Shown: piece after piece, positions 45,333 through 52,995 of the stretch
How positions within the stretch are numbered: position 1 is the first letter of the stretch
Layout: every line of letters begins with the position of its first letter
NCBI RefSeq assembly: GCF_029626155.1
Contig: NZ_JARUBL010000001.1
Span: 6,290,501 to 6,354,500, forward strand
Direction of reading: 5' to 3'
DNA: 64,000 nucleotides
Source of the DNA: Solwaraspora sp. WMMD1047
GTDB lineage: Bacteria; Actinomycetota; Actinomycetes; Mycobacteriales; Micromonosporaceae
Program-made: the position numbers and the translations under genes
The notes under the pieces: model-generated
The model's database searches: none
Seen by the model: the letters and a program-made list of their open reading frames with translations, nothing else
Told to the model about the DNA's origin: nothing

Positions 45333-45348
45333 GTAACCACTGCGTTAC
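45333..45348. promoter_or_regulatory. Candidate ArsR-type operator
   Basis: GTAAC (45333-45337) and GTTAC (45344-45348) form an inverted repeat with a 6-base spacer that overlaps the proposed -10 box of the regulator gene, a natural autoregulation site. Confidence 0.5.
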
Positions 45349-45409
45349 GCGTCTTGGCAAGCACCTCGTGCACTTCGGCGGCGAGATGAGCGGCTCCGGC
45401 TGGCCGGGG

Positions 45410-46153
45410 TCAGCCGGCGAACGGGCCCGCGCCGTTGAGCATCGGCACCGCCAGCAGCCCGAGGCCGAGGCCGAGCAGGGCGACATTGGCCAGGCCGAAG
45501 AGCCCCACCCAGAGCAGGGCCGGCAGGCCGGTGACCCCGGCGAGCTGGTCGGCGTCGGACTGCGGCATCCGCCCCCGCGACCGCAGGCTCTGCAACTCGA
45601 TCACCGGCCGCACCCCGCCGATCAGCAAGAACCACACCCCGAGGTACGCGAAAGCGGCCTGCACCTCCGGCGGCGCGAACCAGGAGACGGCGAAGACCAC
45701 CCCGCCGGTGACCACGATCGACACGATGCCGAAGACGTTGCGGATCATCACCAGCATCGCCATCAGCAGGGCGACCGCGATCCACAGCAGCAGGGTGATG
45801 CGGTTGCCGGCCAGCAGCCAGGCGCCACCCAGCCCGATCAGCGAGGGAGCGACGTAGCCGGCGAGCAGGGTGAAAATCATCCCGGGGCCGCTGGGTCGGC
45901 CGGCCGACAGGGTCAGCCCGGAGGTGTCCGAGTGGAGCCGAATGCCGCGCAGCTTCCGCCCGGTCAGCACGGCGGCCAACGCGTGCCCACCCTCGTGGGC
46001 AATGGTGATGGCGTTGCGGCCGATCCGCCAGGGCACCCGGGTCAGCACCACAGCCAGCGCGAGCACCCCCGTGATCAGGACGAGCAGCGGCGGCGGGTCC
46101 GGCTGGGCGCCGAAGAGGTGGTCCCACAGGTCGGTCAGCGCTTGGGTCGACAC
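45410..46153 (-). CDS. M50-family membrane metalloprotease
   Basis: A 247-residue membrane protein with about seven helices and the zinc motif HEGGHALAAVLTGRKL (HExxH at about 54-58), matching M50B-like peptidases. The usual C-terminal DG motif is not obvious, though an asparagine/aspartate pair lies near RNVFGIVSIV. It probably cleaves a membrane protein or anti-sigma-like target; none is adjacent. GTG start. Alone on the minus strand. Confidence 0.82.
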   Translation of the reverse strand: MSTQALTDLWDHLFGAQPDPPPLLVLITGVLALAVVLTRVPWRIGRNAITIAHEGGHALAAVLTGRKLRGIRLHSDTSGLTLSAGRPSGPGMIFTLLAGYVAPSLIGLGGAWLLAGNRITLLLWIAVALLMAMLVMIRNVFGIVSIVVTGGVVFAVSWFAPPEVQAAFAYLGVWFLLIGGVRPVIELQSLRSRGRMPQSDADQLAGVTGLPALLWVGLFGLANVALLGLGLGLLAVPMLNGAGPFAG

Positions 46154-46183
46154 AGCCCGCGAGCCTAGCCCACCCTGTGAAAG

Positions 46184-46244
46184 ACTCGAGGGGTACCGAC
46201 TCGAGGGAAAGTGGTCAACCGCGGGGTGCGGATAACTCGAGGGG
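46184..46244. repeat. Three ACTCGAGGG direct repeats before Uma2 gene
   Basis: ACTCGAGGG occurs at 46184, 46199 and 46235; the first and third extend to ACTCGAGGGGTAC. Each contains the palindrome CTCGAG. Position just upstream of the Uma2 start suggests operator copies or repeat remnants. Confidence 0.6.
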
Positions 46245-46281
46245 TACGGCGATGGTTCGGATGATCGGAGGTGCGGGCACG

Positions 46282-46836
46282 ATGAGCGTGGCCCCCCTGG
46301 AGCCGCATTACGGCCCGTGGACCGAGCAGGAGTACTTTGCCCTAGGCGAGACCACTCAGCGGATTGAACTCCTCGACGGAAACCTCATCGCGAGCCCTGC
46401 CCCCAGCAAACGACACCAGACGATCTCCCGCCGGCTCGCCAACGCGATCGACGACGCCGCCGGGCCGTCCAGGCTCACGGTGTTCGAGGCGGTGAATGTC
46501 CGACTCCGGCCCGAGCGCATCAAGATCCCCGACCTGGTGGTCGCCGAGACGGACGACGAGGGAGCAGTCGTCGAGGCGGACGAGGTTCGCCTGATCTGCG
46601 AGATCGTCTCGCCGACCAGCGCCGCCCAGGACCGGCTCATCAAGATGCGGCTCTACGCGGACGCCGGCATTGGGTGGTATCTGCTCGTCGAGCAGGATGG
46701 TCGGACGCTCACCCTGCGGCTGTTCCGGCTCGACGGAGACCACTACGTCGAGCACGCGGTCGCGAAGTCCGGCGAGACCCTGCAGATCACCGAGCCGGTC
46801 CGGCTCAGCCTCAACCCCGCCACCCTGCTCAAGTAA
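46282..46836 (+). CDS. Uma2-family endonuclease-like protein (DUF820)
   Basis: A 184-residue protein of the restriction-endonuclease-like Uma2 family: WTEQEYFALGETTQRIELLDGNLIASPAPSKRHQ, then RIKIPDLVVAE and RLICEIVSPTSAAQDRLIKMRLYADAGIGWYLLV, with the PD-(D/E)xK residues Asp and Glu spaced as in the family. Cells carry many such orphan genes and their function is unproven. The ATG at 46282 has GGAGGT nine bases upstream, which rules out the in-frame starts at 46177 and 46252. Confidence 0.85.
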   Translation: MSVAPLEPHYGPWTEQEYFALGETTQRIELLDGNLIASPAPSKRHQTISRRLANAIDDAAGPSRLTVFEAVNVRLRPERIKIPDLVVAETDDEGAVVEADEVRLICEIVSPTSAAQDRLIKMRLYADAGIGWYLLVEQDGRTLTLRLFRLDGDHYVEHAVAKSGETLQITEPVRLSLNPATLLK

Positions 46837-46897
46837 CCCAAAACGGCAGCAACATGCCATAACACCGCCGTCCGCGCTCACCCCTGCGAGGCAGCGC

Positions 46898-46964
46898 CCT
46901 CACGAGGTGAACGCCAGTTACCCTACCCGGCGGTTTTAGGGTAACTGGCGTTCACCTCGTGAGG
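46898..46964. repeat. Perfect 28-bp inverted repeat
   Basis: Left arm 46898-46925 and right arm 46937-46964 are exact reverse complements (28 of 28), around an 11-base loop. The arms contain ACGCCAGTTACCC and GGGTAACTGGCGT. It lies in a gene-free stretch (46837-47088) downstream of the Uma2 gene. It may be a terminator, but the length and perfection suggest a dispersed palindromic repeat. Confidence 0.9.
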
Positions 46965-47088
46965 TGGCGGGCGTTAGTGGCGGGAGGTTTGTTTCCGACG
47001 CCGGCCATCGGGCAACCGGATAGGAACACCAGAGCCGGGTCGTGGTGTGCACGCCCGCTCAGCCCGGCCGGTAGTGGAAGGAGTCGAG

Positions 47089-47298
47089 ATGGCGAACGTG
47101 CAGCAGCCCGAGATGCGACGCAGTGGCGAAACGCGGCTGGTACAGGACAGCGACGGTCCGGATCCCGGCGGCCCCGGTGGTTCCCGCCGGGAGCACCGCA
47201 ATGTGCCCCCGGACCAGCAGTCGCCGTACGGCCCGAACGACGGCCAGACGGAAGGTAAGTCGGCGGAACCGCGCGGACGTGCCGTCGAGGGCGACTGA
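47089..47298 (+). CDS. Small hydrophilic protein of unknown function
   Basis: A 69-residue protein rich in Gly, Pro, Asp, Glu and Arg with no hydrophobic segment; probably disordered. The ATG has AAGGAG five bases upstream and the gene ends just before a strong terminator, which supports it being real despite its low complexity. No family is recognised. Confidence 0.55.
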   Translation: MANVQQPEMRRSGETRLVQDSDGPDPGGPGGSRREHRNVPPDQQSPYGPNDGQTEGKSAEPRGRAVEGD

Positions 47299-47317
47299 AC
47301 GCCACACCATTGGCGAC

Positions 47318-47348
47318 CCGGGGCCGGGGGATATCCCCCCGGCCCCGG
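47318..47348. terminator. Bidirectional terminator
   Basis: CGGGGCCGGGGG and its complement CCCCCGGCCCCG pair around ATATC, between the small plus-strand gene and the convergent LLM gene. Confidence 0.8.
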
Positions 47349-47355
47349 TGTGCGG

Positions 47356-48306
47356 TCAGCGAAGTTCGGGCAGGACGTGGTTGGCATACAGGTCGAAGAG
47401 GCCCTGGTAGTGGGGGCCGGTGTTGGCGACGTAGACCTCGTCGAAGCCGGCCTTGGCGTACTTGTCGATCATCTCCAGGTGCGCCTGCGGGTCGTTGCCG
47501 CAGACGAACGACTCGGCCACCATCTCCTGGGTGACCAGCTCGGATGCCTGCTCGAAGTGGCGGGGCGACGGCAGGACCTGGGACAGTTCGCCGGGGACGC
47601 CGGCGTTCGGCCAGCGTTCGTACGCCAGCCGGGCGCCCTCCTCGGCGGTGTCCGCGAAGGCCGCCTTGAATCCGGCCTGGCACGGCTTGTCGCCCCCGCC
47701 GCCGGACCGGAACCGGCTGACCAGGTCGCCGTCCGGCATGGTGCTGACGTAGCCGTCCCCGATCCGGGCCGCCAGGTCCACCGCCTTCGGGCCGAACCCG
47801 GAGACGTAGATCGCGGGCGGCTGCTCCGGCAGCGTGTAGATGCGGGCGTTCTCCACCGTGTAGTGCTTGCCGTGGTGCACGACGAAGCCGCCCTGCCAGA
47901 GCTTGCGCATCACCTCGACGGCTTCCTCAAGCATCTCCAGCCGGACGCCGGCGCTCGGCCACGCGTCGCCGAAGATGTGCTCGTTGAGCGCCTCGCCGGT
48001 GCCCACGCCGAGCACGAACCGGCCCTCGTGCAGTACGGCGCTGGTCGCCACCGCCTGGGCGACGACGGCCGGGTGGATCCGCACGGTCGGGCAGGTGACC
48101 GCAGTGGTGACCGGCAACCGGCAGACCTGGCTGAGCGCGCCGATCATCGACCAGACGAAGGCGCTCTGCCCCTGCGCGTCCACCCAGGGGTGATAGTGGT
48201 CGGAGATCCACAGCGCCTCGAACCCGGCCCGCTCGGCGCCCTTGGCCTGCTCCAACAGTTCGGCCGGAGTGTATTCCTCGGTAGACAGGAAGTACCCGAT
48301 GCGCAT
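47356..48306 (-). CDS. LLM-class F420-dependent oxidoreductase
   Basis: A 316-residue luciferase-like (beta/alpha)8 protein of the F420-dependent type: MRIGYFLSTEEYTPAELL, ALWISDHYHPWVD, VGTGEALNEHIFGDAWP and YVSGFGPKAVDLAARIGDGYVST. It resembles the glucose-6-phosphate-dehydrogenase-like branch; F420 is common in actinobacteria. The substrate is unknown. The ATG has GGAGG five bases upstream. Ends at the shared terminator. Confidence 0.87.
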   Translation of the reverse strand: MRIGYFLSTEEYTPAELLEQAKGAERAGFEALWISDHYHPWVDAQGQSAFVWSMIGALSQVCRLPVTTAVTCPTVRIHPAVVAQAVATSAVLHEGRFVLGVGTGEALNEHIFGDAWPSAGVRLEMLEEAVEVMRKLWQGGFVVHHGKHYTVENARIYTLPEQPPAIYVSGFGPKAVDLAARIGDGYVSTMPDGDLVSRFRSGGGGDKPCQAGFKAAFADTAEEGARLAYERWPNAGVPGELSQVLPSPRHFEQASELVTQEMVAESFVCGNDPQAHLEMIDKYAKAGFDEVYVANTGPHYQGLFDLYANHVLPELR

Positions 48307-48368
48307 GCTGCCCTCCCGGTGTGGCGGTATGGGTCACCCCATACCCACCGGTCAACGACCAAACACCG

Positions 48369-48587
48369 CTACTTCTCCTCGGTGACGAAAACCCCCACGC
48401 CGGGTACGCCCTTGACGACTCCGGTCGCCTTCAACCAGTTGACGGCGTCGCGCACGACGGTGATCGACACGCCGTGCTGCGCCTTCAACTCCGACGCGCT
48501 CGGAATCCGATCACCGGGCGCCAACTCGCCGGACGCGATCTTCGCCGTGATGTCGTCGATGAGCTTCTGGGTCTTCGAAGTAGTCAA
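48369..48587 (-). CDS. Short GntR-type winged-helix regulator
   Basis: A 72-residue protein consisting only of a GntR winged helix: LIDDITAKIASGELAPGDRIPSASELKAQHGVSITVVRDAVNWLKATGVV. It has no effector-binding domain, so it is a minimal regulator or a truncated one. The start is a TTG at 48587, chosen because AGGGAG sits six bases upstream; ATG codons further upstream in frame (48614 and beyond) lack such a site. It is divergent from a possible 40-codon ORF and the Cys-rich gene at 48858. Confidence 0.65.
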   Translation of the reverse strand: MTTSKTQKLIDDITAKIASGELAPGDRIPSASELKAQHGVSITVVRDAVNWLKATGVVKGVPGVGVFVTEEK

Positions 48588-48659
48588 CTGACACTCCCTG
48601 GTCCGCGATCTCATTTGATCACGCGGCCAGAGCAGCCACAAGCAGGAGGAGGTAACAGG

Positions 48660-48782
48660 ATGCAGCAAGATCTCACGCGCTGTCAGCGGTCGAGCGCGGC
48701 ATGCTCTTACCCACTCCATCAAGATGCATTAGGTTGGACGATGCCGATGCTTCCTGGTCCGCAGCCGGTTGGGTCGGTGTAA
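48660..48782 (+). CDS. Possible small peptide ORF, 40 residues
   Basis: A 40-codon frame from ATG 48660, preceded six bases upstream by an excellent Shine-Dalgarno (AGGAGGAGGT). The peptide (two Cys, starting MQQDLTRCQRSS and ending GPQPVGSV) has no homologue known to me and base use is AT-richer than its neighbours. It could be a leader peptide, a small regulatory peptide or chance. It lies between the minimal GntR gene and the gene at 48858. Confidence 0.35.
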   Translation: MQQDLTRCQRSSAACSYPLHQDALGWTMPMLPGPQPVGSV

Positions 48783-48857
48783 TCGCGCGGCGGTTCGCGC
48801 TCTCCCCCTAGCATCGTGGGCCGCCGCGCACCCCAACTCCCTTGCGGAGGGTGAACC

Positions 48858-49103
48858 GTGGACCGTGACCGTGCCATGGCCGCCATCGAGCGGCATCAAC
48901 CCGCGACCCTGTGGCGGCTGCTGCTCGTACGCCGATGCGCCTCCTGCCGGCGCGCCTGGCCCTGCGCCTGCTACCTCGACGCCCGCTACGCCCTGGTCTC
49001 CAACGACCGGCTGGGAGTGGCGGCGCTGGTACACCGGAACAACCGCTGGTCCGCCATCGACCGCAACCCGTCCACACCGGACCCGTCGCAGAACCAGTCG
49101 TAG
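48858..49103 (+). CDS. Small Cys-rich protein of unknown function
   Basis: An 81-residue protein from a GTG with GGAGG seven bases upstream. A cluster CASCRRAWPCAC (about 27-38) could bind zinc or an iron-sulfur cluster; the rest is basic and polar. A TAGCAT box about 50 bases upstream could drive it. No family is recognised. Alternative frames across this stretch are shadows. Confidence 0.55.
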   Translation: MDRDRAMAAIERHQPATLWRLLLVRRCASCRRAWPCACYLDARYALVSNDRLGVAALVHRNNRWSAIDRNPSTPDPSQNQS

Positions 49104-49201
49104 CGGTGGCGGGATCGGTTATCACCCCTGAACTTCGGGGTCGATAGCTGGTCCTGCCACCGCTACGTTCGGTACTGCCCTCTCGTCCCGGTGCTTGCCG
49201 G

Positions 49202-49426
49202 TCAGGCCCGTCGGCGAGCGGCCACCGGCAGGGACATGGGCTGGGTCGCGGCGCCACGCCGAAGTAGCAGCGCTCCGCCCACCGCGGCGACGGCCACGGT
49301 CAGGATGCTCCCGAATGCGACAACCGCCAGTACGCCGGCGCTGGCAACGATCAGGGCGACGTTGCCGAGGACGATCAGCATCCACAGCACGCTGCTGGGC
49401 TTCGTCGCACGGTGTCGGTAACTCAT
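49202..49426 (-). CDS. Small membrane protein
   Basis: A 74-residue protein with AAGGAGG eight bases before its ATG. Two hydrophobic segments (LWMLIVLGNVALIVASAGVL and FGSILTVAVAAVGGALLL, about 16-53) form a helical hairpin, with basic tails. No family is recognised. It is followed downstream by the Cys-rich gene on the other strand and preceded by the kinase gene on this strand. Confidence 0.6.
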   Translation of the reverse strand: MSYRHRATKPSSVLWMLIVLGNVALIVASAGVLAVVAFGSILTVAVAAVGGALLLRRGAATQPMSLPVAARRRA

Positions 49427-49517
49427 CCGCCGTACCTCCTTCCGTCGTGCCGTCACAGATACCCCGGCACGGGGAAGGTCATGCCTGAAAGTTCCACACC
49501 GACCCGGCGTACGCCGA

Positions 49518-52172
49518 TCAGCCGCGCACCGGCCGGAAGTTGTCGGCGATGATCTGGAAGTTCGCCAGGTTCTCCTCCCACTCACCGGCCAGAGTGTCCC
49601 ACCGGATCGCGTACGCCTGGTCGCTGGCCGTGACGAAGCCCCGGTTGCGGGTGTGCCGCCGGTTGCCGTTGTCGGAGTTGTAGGTCCACTCCCAGTCCGC
49701 GGCCTTGAGGAAGTAGTCCACCGCCCGGATCCGCCCCTCGCGCCGATATCCGGAGGAGGTGCGGCGCCGGTGGTCCTCCTTGCTCTCCCAGTCGGCCACC
49801 GGATCGTCCTCGGGGGTACGCGTCTGGGCGATCAGGAACCACCGCCGGCCGTTCGGCTCCCGGAAGTACACGTTGCCCGCATCATCCCGGTCGATGTTCC
49901 AACCTTTCGGGTGCGGCACGACGAACCCGGTCGGGTCCCGGTGCAGCTCCCAGCCGGCCGGGGCCACCGGGTCCGGCCGGCCGGTCGCCGGTGGGGGCGC
50001 GGGCTCGGTGGGGGCGGCGGTCGCCGTCGGGCTCGGCTCGCCCGTCGGTGCCGGCGGCGCCGCCGGCTCGCTGGTCGGCCCCGCCGTCGGCTCGCTCCCC
50101 GTCGTCCCACCCGGCTCGTCCCGGTCGGCCAACGGCACCACCACGACCAACGCCAGCAGGAGCAGCACGATCACCGCGCCGATCAACCAGACCCGACGGG
50201 GTACGGCGGCCAGCCTCGCCCGCCAGTCGTCGTCACCGTCGGACCGCCGGGTGCCGGGCAGCATGGCGGTGAGCAACGCGGCCCCCCGGGCCACCCCGGC
50301 CGGCCGGCCGGGCTCGCCCTCTCCCGCGACGCCCTCTCCCGCGACGCCCTGTCCCGGCGTGCCCGCGTTGCCGGTCGGCCCGGTGCCTACCGCCGGCTCC
50401 ACCAGGGTCGGCGGTTCCGCACCCGCCTCGGTCGCCCCGGGGGGTGAGGAGGTGGTCCCCGGGATCGGGCCGGTCGTCGGACCGGGCACCACCACCGCCG
50501 GCACCATGGGCAGCGCCGGGACGGCAGCCGCAGCGACGTCGGTCCCGCTCGTCCGTCCGAAATCCTCCGGTTGCCCGGTCCGCCGCTCGGTGTCGGCGGC
50601 GTGTTCCTCCTCCGGCCGCTCGGCAGCCTCGGCCTCCGCAACAGCCGCGGCACCGGCATCCTGCTGGTCCGGCGTCTCCGAAACCGCCTCGGACCCGGCC
50701 GCAGACTCCTCGACCGCGTCTCGCTCAGCCGACGCCTGCTCAGCAGATTCCGGCTCGACCGGTTCCTGGTCTGTCGGTCGCGGCACCGGACAGGCGGACC
50801 GCGCGGCCGGTTCCTGGTCTGCCGGCTCCTGCTCGGTCGGTCCCTGATCATCCGGAGCCTCGTCGGCTGGCGGCGGCGCTACGGACTGTTCGGCCGAGGA
50901 CTCCTCGATCGGCGGCGATGCCGTAGCCGACGACCGGGTTGGAGCGTTCTCGGGTGCCGGGGCACCCGGCTGCTCCGGGACCTGCACCGACGGCTCAGCG
51001 GCTGGCGGGGCCGCGGCTGACGAGGAGCGGGGCGGGGCGGGCGGGGCCGCGGCTGACGAGGAGCGGGGCGGGGCGGGCGGGGCCGCGGCTGACGAGGAGC
51101 GGGGCGGGGCGGGCGGGGCCGCGGCTGACGAGGAGCGGGGCGGGGCGGGCGTCACCAACTCTGTCACGTCGGTGGACGGCGCCGAAGGTGCGGGAGGCGC
51201 CGGAGGTACGGGCGGCGGCACGGGAGGAGCCGAGGCGCGGTCCTGGGGCGGACGTTGGGCGGGGAGCGGCACGATCTTCGTACGCTCCGGTCGTGGACCG
51301 TGCGGGCTTGGGCGGCGTACCCCGTCGAGAAGTGACAGCCCTGGACGCGAGCGGCGACCCGCCGCGCGGCGAAGGAGCCGCTCGGCGGTCGCGGCGTCGA
51401 TCCGGCTCGCCGGATCCTTGCGCAGCAGGCCGTTCAGGACGGCCTTGAGCGGTCCGGCGCGCTTCGACGGCGGCACCTGCTCGGTGGCGAGCGCCGCCAG
51501 CGTGGCGATCGCCGACGACCGGGCGAACGGGGACTGCCCCTCGACGGCCGCGTAGAGCGTCGCGCCCAGCGACCAGAGATCCCCCTCCGGGCCGGCCGTG
51601 CCGTCCCGGGCCCGCTCCGGCGCGATGTACGCGGGCGAGCCGAGCACCAGGCCGGTCCGGGTGACGTTCGGGTCGCCCGGCACGGTGGCCAGGCCGAAGT
51701 CCGTCAACACCACCCGGCCGTCCTCGCCGAGCAGCACGTTGCCCGGCTTCACGTCGCGGTGCATCACCCCGGACCGGTGCGCCGCCTTCAGCGCACCGAG
51801 CACGCCGAGGCCGATCTCGGCCGCCCGGGTCGAGGAGACCGGCCCGTCGGTGGCCAGCGTGTCCTGCAACGAACGGGACGGCACGTACTCCATGACGATC
51901 CACGGATCGGCGTGCGTCCGGAGCACATCGAAGATGCGTACGACATTGATGTTGTTCAACCGGGCGATGGCCCGCGCCTCACGCAACGAACGCTCGCGCA
52001 TCTCCCGGCGCTCGTCGGTGGTCAACCCCGGCGGCGGCACCAGTTCCTTGATCGCCACGTCGCGGTGCAGCACCTCGTCGCGGGCCTTCCATACCCGACC
52101 CATGCCGCCCTGACCGAGCGGCTCCATGAGCCGGTATCGGTCCGCGACAAGGTTGGGGAGGCCCTCAGACAT
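49518..52172 (-). CDS. Receptor-type serine/threonine protein kinase (PknB-like)
   Basis: An 884-residue kinase. The kinase domain (about 12-275) has GQGGMGRVW at 20-28, Lys42 (VAIKEL), HRDVKPGN with Asp140, and DFG at 158-160. A long Pro/Ala/Ser/Glu-rich linker (about 285-655) includes four 12-residue repeats and an acidic block. A membrane helix (about 659-681) leads to an outer domain (about 735-884, PTGFVVPHPKGWNIDRDD onward) of the PsbP/lipoprotein-like type seen in actinobacterial kinases. It senses an extracellular signal and phosphorylates cytoplasmic targets. It is divergent from accE; the adjacent secretion-like cassette could be a target, but that is only positional. Confidence 0.92.
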   Translation of the reverse strand: MSEGLPNLVADRYRLMEPLGQGGMGRVWKARDEVLHRDVAIKELVPPPGLTTDERREMRERSLREARAIARLNNINVVRIFDVLRTHADPWIVMEYVPSRSLQDTLATDGPVSSTRAAEIGLGVLGALKAAHRSGVMHRDVKPGNVLLGEDGRVVLTDFGLATVPGDPNVTRTGLVLGSPAYIAPERARDGTAGPEGDLWSLGATLYAAVEGQSPFARSSAIATLAALATEQVPPSKRAGPLKAVLNGLLRKDPASRIDAATAERLLRRAAGRRSRPGLSLLDGVRRPSPHGPRPERTKIVPLPAQRPPQDRASAPPVPPPVPPAPPAPSAPSTDVTELVTPAPPRSSSAAAPPAPPRSSSAAAPPAPPRSSSAAAPPAPPRSSSAAAPPAAEPSVQVPEQPGAPAPENAPTRSSATASPPIEESSAEQSVAPPPADEAPDDQGPTEQEPADQEPAARSACPVPRPTDQEPVEPESAEQASAERDAVEESAAGSEAVSETPDQQDAGAAAVAEAEAAERPEEEHAADTERRTGQPEDFGRTSGTDVAAAAVPALPMVPAVVVPGPTTGPIPGTTSSPPGATEAGAEPPTLVEPAVGTGPTGNAGTPGQGVAGEGVAGEGEPGRPAGVARGAALLTAMLPGTRRSDGDDDWRARLAAVPRRVWLIGAVIVLLLLALVVVVPLADRDEPGGTTGSEPTAGPTSEPAAPPAPTGEPSPTATAAPTEPAPPPATGRPDPVAPAGWELHRDPTGFVVPHPKGWNIDRDDAGNVYFREPNGRRWFLIAQTRTPEDDPVADWESKEDHRRRTSSGYRREGRIRAVDYFLKAADWEWTYNSDNGNRRHTRNRGFVTASDQAYAIRWDTLAGEWEENLANFQIIADNFRPVRG
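51011..51151 (-). repeat. 36-bp tandem repeat, four copies, in the kinase linker
   Basis: Units at 51011, 51047, 51083 and 51119 (last one partial) encode a 12-residue Pro/Arg/Ser/Ala unit (APPRSSSAAAPP). Third positions are identical between copies, so expansion is recent. Confidence 0.9.
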
Positions 52173-52179
52173 CCCGTGG

Positions 52180-52185
52180 ACCGTA
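52180..52185 (-). promoter_or_regulatory. -10 box for leaderless kinase gene
   Basis: TACGGT on the minus strand, 7 bases before the ATG at 52172. Confidence 0.45.
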
Positions 52186-52251
52186 CCCGGAGTGGACCAT
52201 GGTCACACTCGCGGCACGCCATTGTGAGACGTCCGTCAAGCGACACCGTCG

Positions 52252-52257
52252 TACTCT
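52252..52257 (+). promoter_or_regulatory. -10 box for leaderless accE
   Basis: TACTCT, 6 bases before the ATG at 52264. Confidence 0.5.
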
Positions 52258-52263
52258 CGTCAC

Positions 52264-52482
52264 ATGCCAGCTGAACAGGAACCGGTGTTTCGCGTGGTCC
52301 GGGGCGTACCGACGGCGCAGGAACTGGCGGCGCTCGTCGGCGTACTCGGAACGCGGCGTCCCACCGCTCGGACCGCGCCCCCTGCCGTCTCCACCTGGGC
52401 ACGCTCGGCCCGCCCCGGCTGGTCGAGGATGCCCGCCCGGGCGTGCCCCGACGCCTGGCGGTCGTCGGGACTGCCACGCTGA
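52264..52482 (+). CDS. accE: Acyl-CoA carboxylase epsilon subunit
   Basis: A 72-residue protein. The N-terminal strand-helix pattern EPVFRVVRGVPTAQELAALVGVL and the C-terminal PDAWRSSGLPR match the small epsilon subunits of actinobacterial acetyl/propionyl-CoA carboxylases, which strengthen the alpha-beta complex. Usually this gene sits directly after the beta subunit; here pccB is 10 kb upstream and the biotinylated alpha subunit is 9 kb downstream, with a kinase gene as its divergent neighbour. The leaderless start is supported by TACTCT 6 bases upstream. Confidence 0.85.
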   Translation: MPAEQEPVFRVVRGVPTAQELAALVGVLGTRRPTARTAPPAVSTWARSARPGWSRMPARACPDAWRSSGLPR

Positions 52483-52581
52483 GCGACCATCCACAGCCCG
52501 TGGTTGCGGGGCTGCGGGTGGTGGCTGCGACCCACTAACCTCACTGTGGGGAAGCGCGCTGTGACACCTGGGGAGATGTCG

Positions 52582-52995
52582 ATGGCTGTTCCTGCGGAAG
52601 ACCGAGCACCGGCCTGGCTGACGGAGTACGGCGGCAGCATCGAAGCCGACATCACGCGGATGGAGGAGTTCGCCGCCGCCCTCGACGCCGAGGTCAAGAA
52701 CCGCTACATCCCGCACATGCAACTAGTGCAGGAAGACATGCTCGTCGAGCTTCCGCCTCCGCTGGACACCTTCCCCGAGCTCTACACGTTCCTGCAGACC
52801 CACCAGGTCGCCCAACAGAGCACCTCCGACATCGTCTACACCGTCGCCGACGCGACCGGCGGATTCGCGTACGCCGCCCAGAAGGTCAGCGCCGCCTACG
52901 GCGAAGCCGACGCCTTCGCGGCCGCCCAAGCGGCGGAGATCGAGGCGGCCCTCGACGAAACCAAGGCCGCCCGACCACCGGCCGGAGAACACTGA
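52582..52995 (+). CDS. WXG100/type VII secretion target-like protein
   Basis: A 137-residue, mostly alpha-helical protein: SIEADITRMEEFAAALDAEVKN, TYLQ-type hydrophobic heptads in the middle and a C-terminal helix DAFAAAQAAEIEAALDETKAA. Size, helical hairpin character, lack of signal peptide and its coupling to a mycosin point to type VII (ESX)-type substrates or their partners, but the WxG itself is not present, so the call is by analogy. The ATG at 52582 has GGAG seven bases upstream. Its TGA overlaps the next start (TGATG): first gene of a three-gene coupled cassette. Confidence 0.55.
   Translation: MAVPAEDRAPAWLTEYGGSIEADITRMEEFAAALDAEVKNRYIPHMQLVQEDMLVELPPPLDTFPELYTFLQTHQVAQQSTSDIVYTVADATGGFAYAAQKVSAAYGEADAFAAAQAAEIEAALDETKAARPPAGEH

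Noticed and set aside
46898-46964. The 28-bp inverted repeat as IS ends
   Set aside because: The arms are only 11 bases apart, too close to hold any gene; and no flanking direct repeat of matching size was seen.
51011-51151. The 36-bp repeats as a CRISPR array
   Set aside because: Units are directly adjacent with no unique spacers, are in frame and encode a kinase linker.
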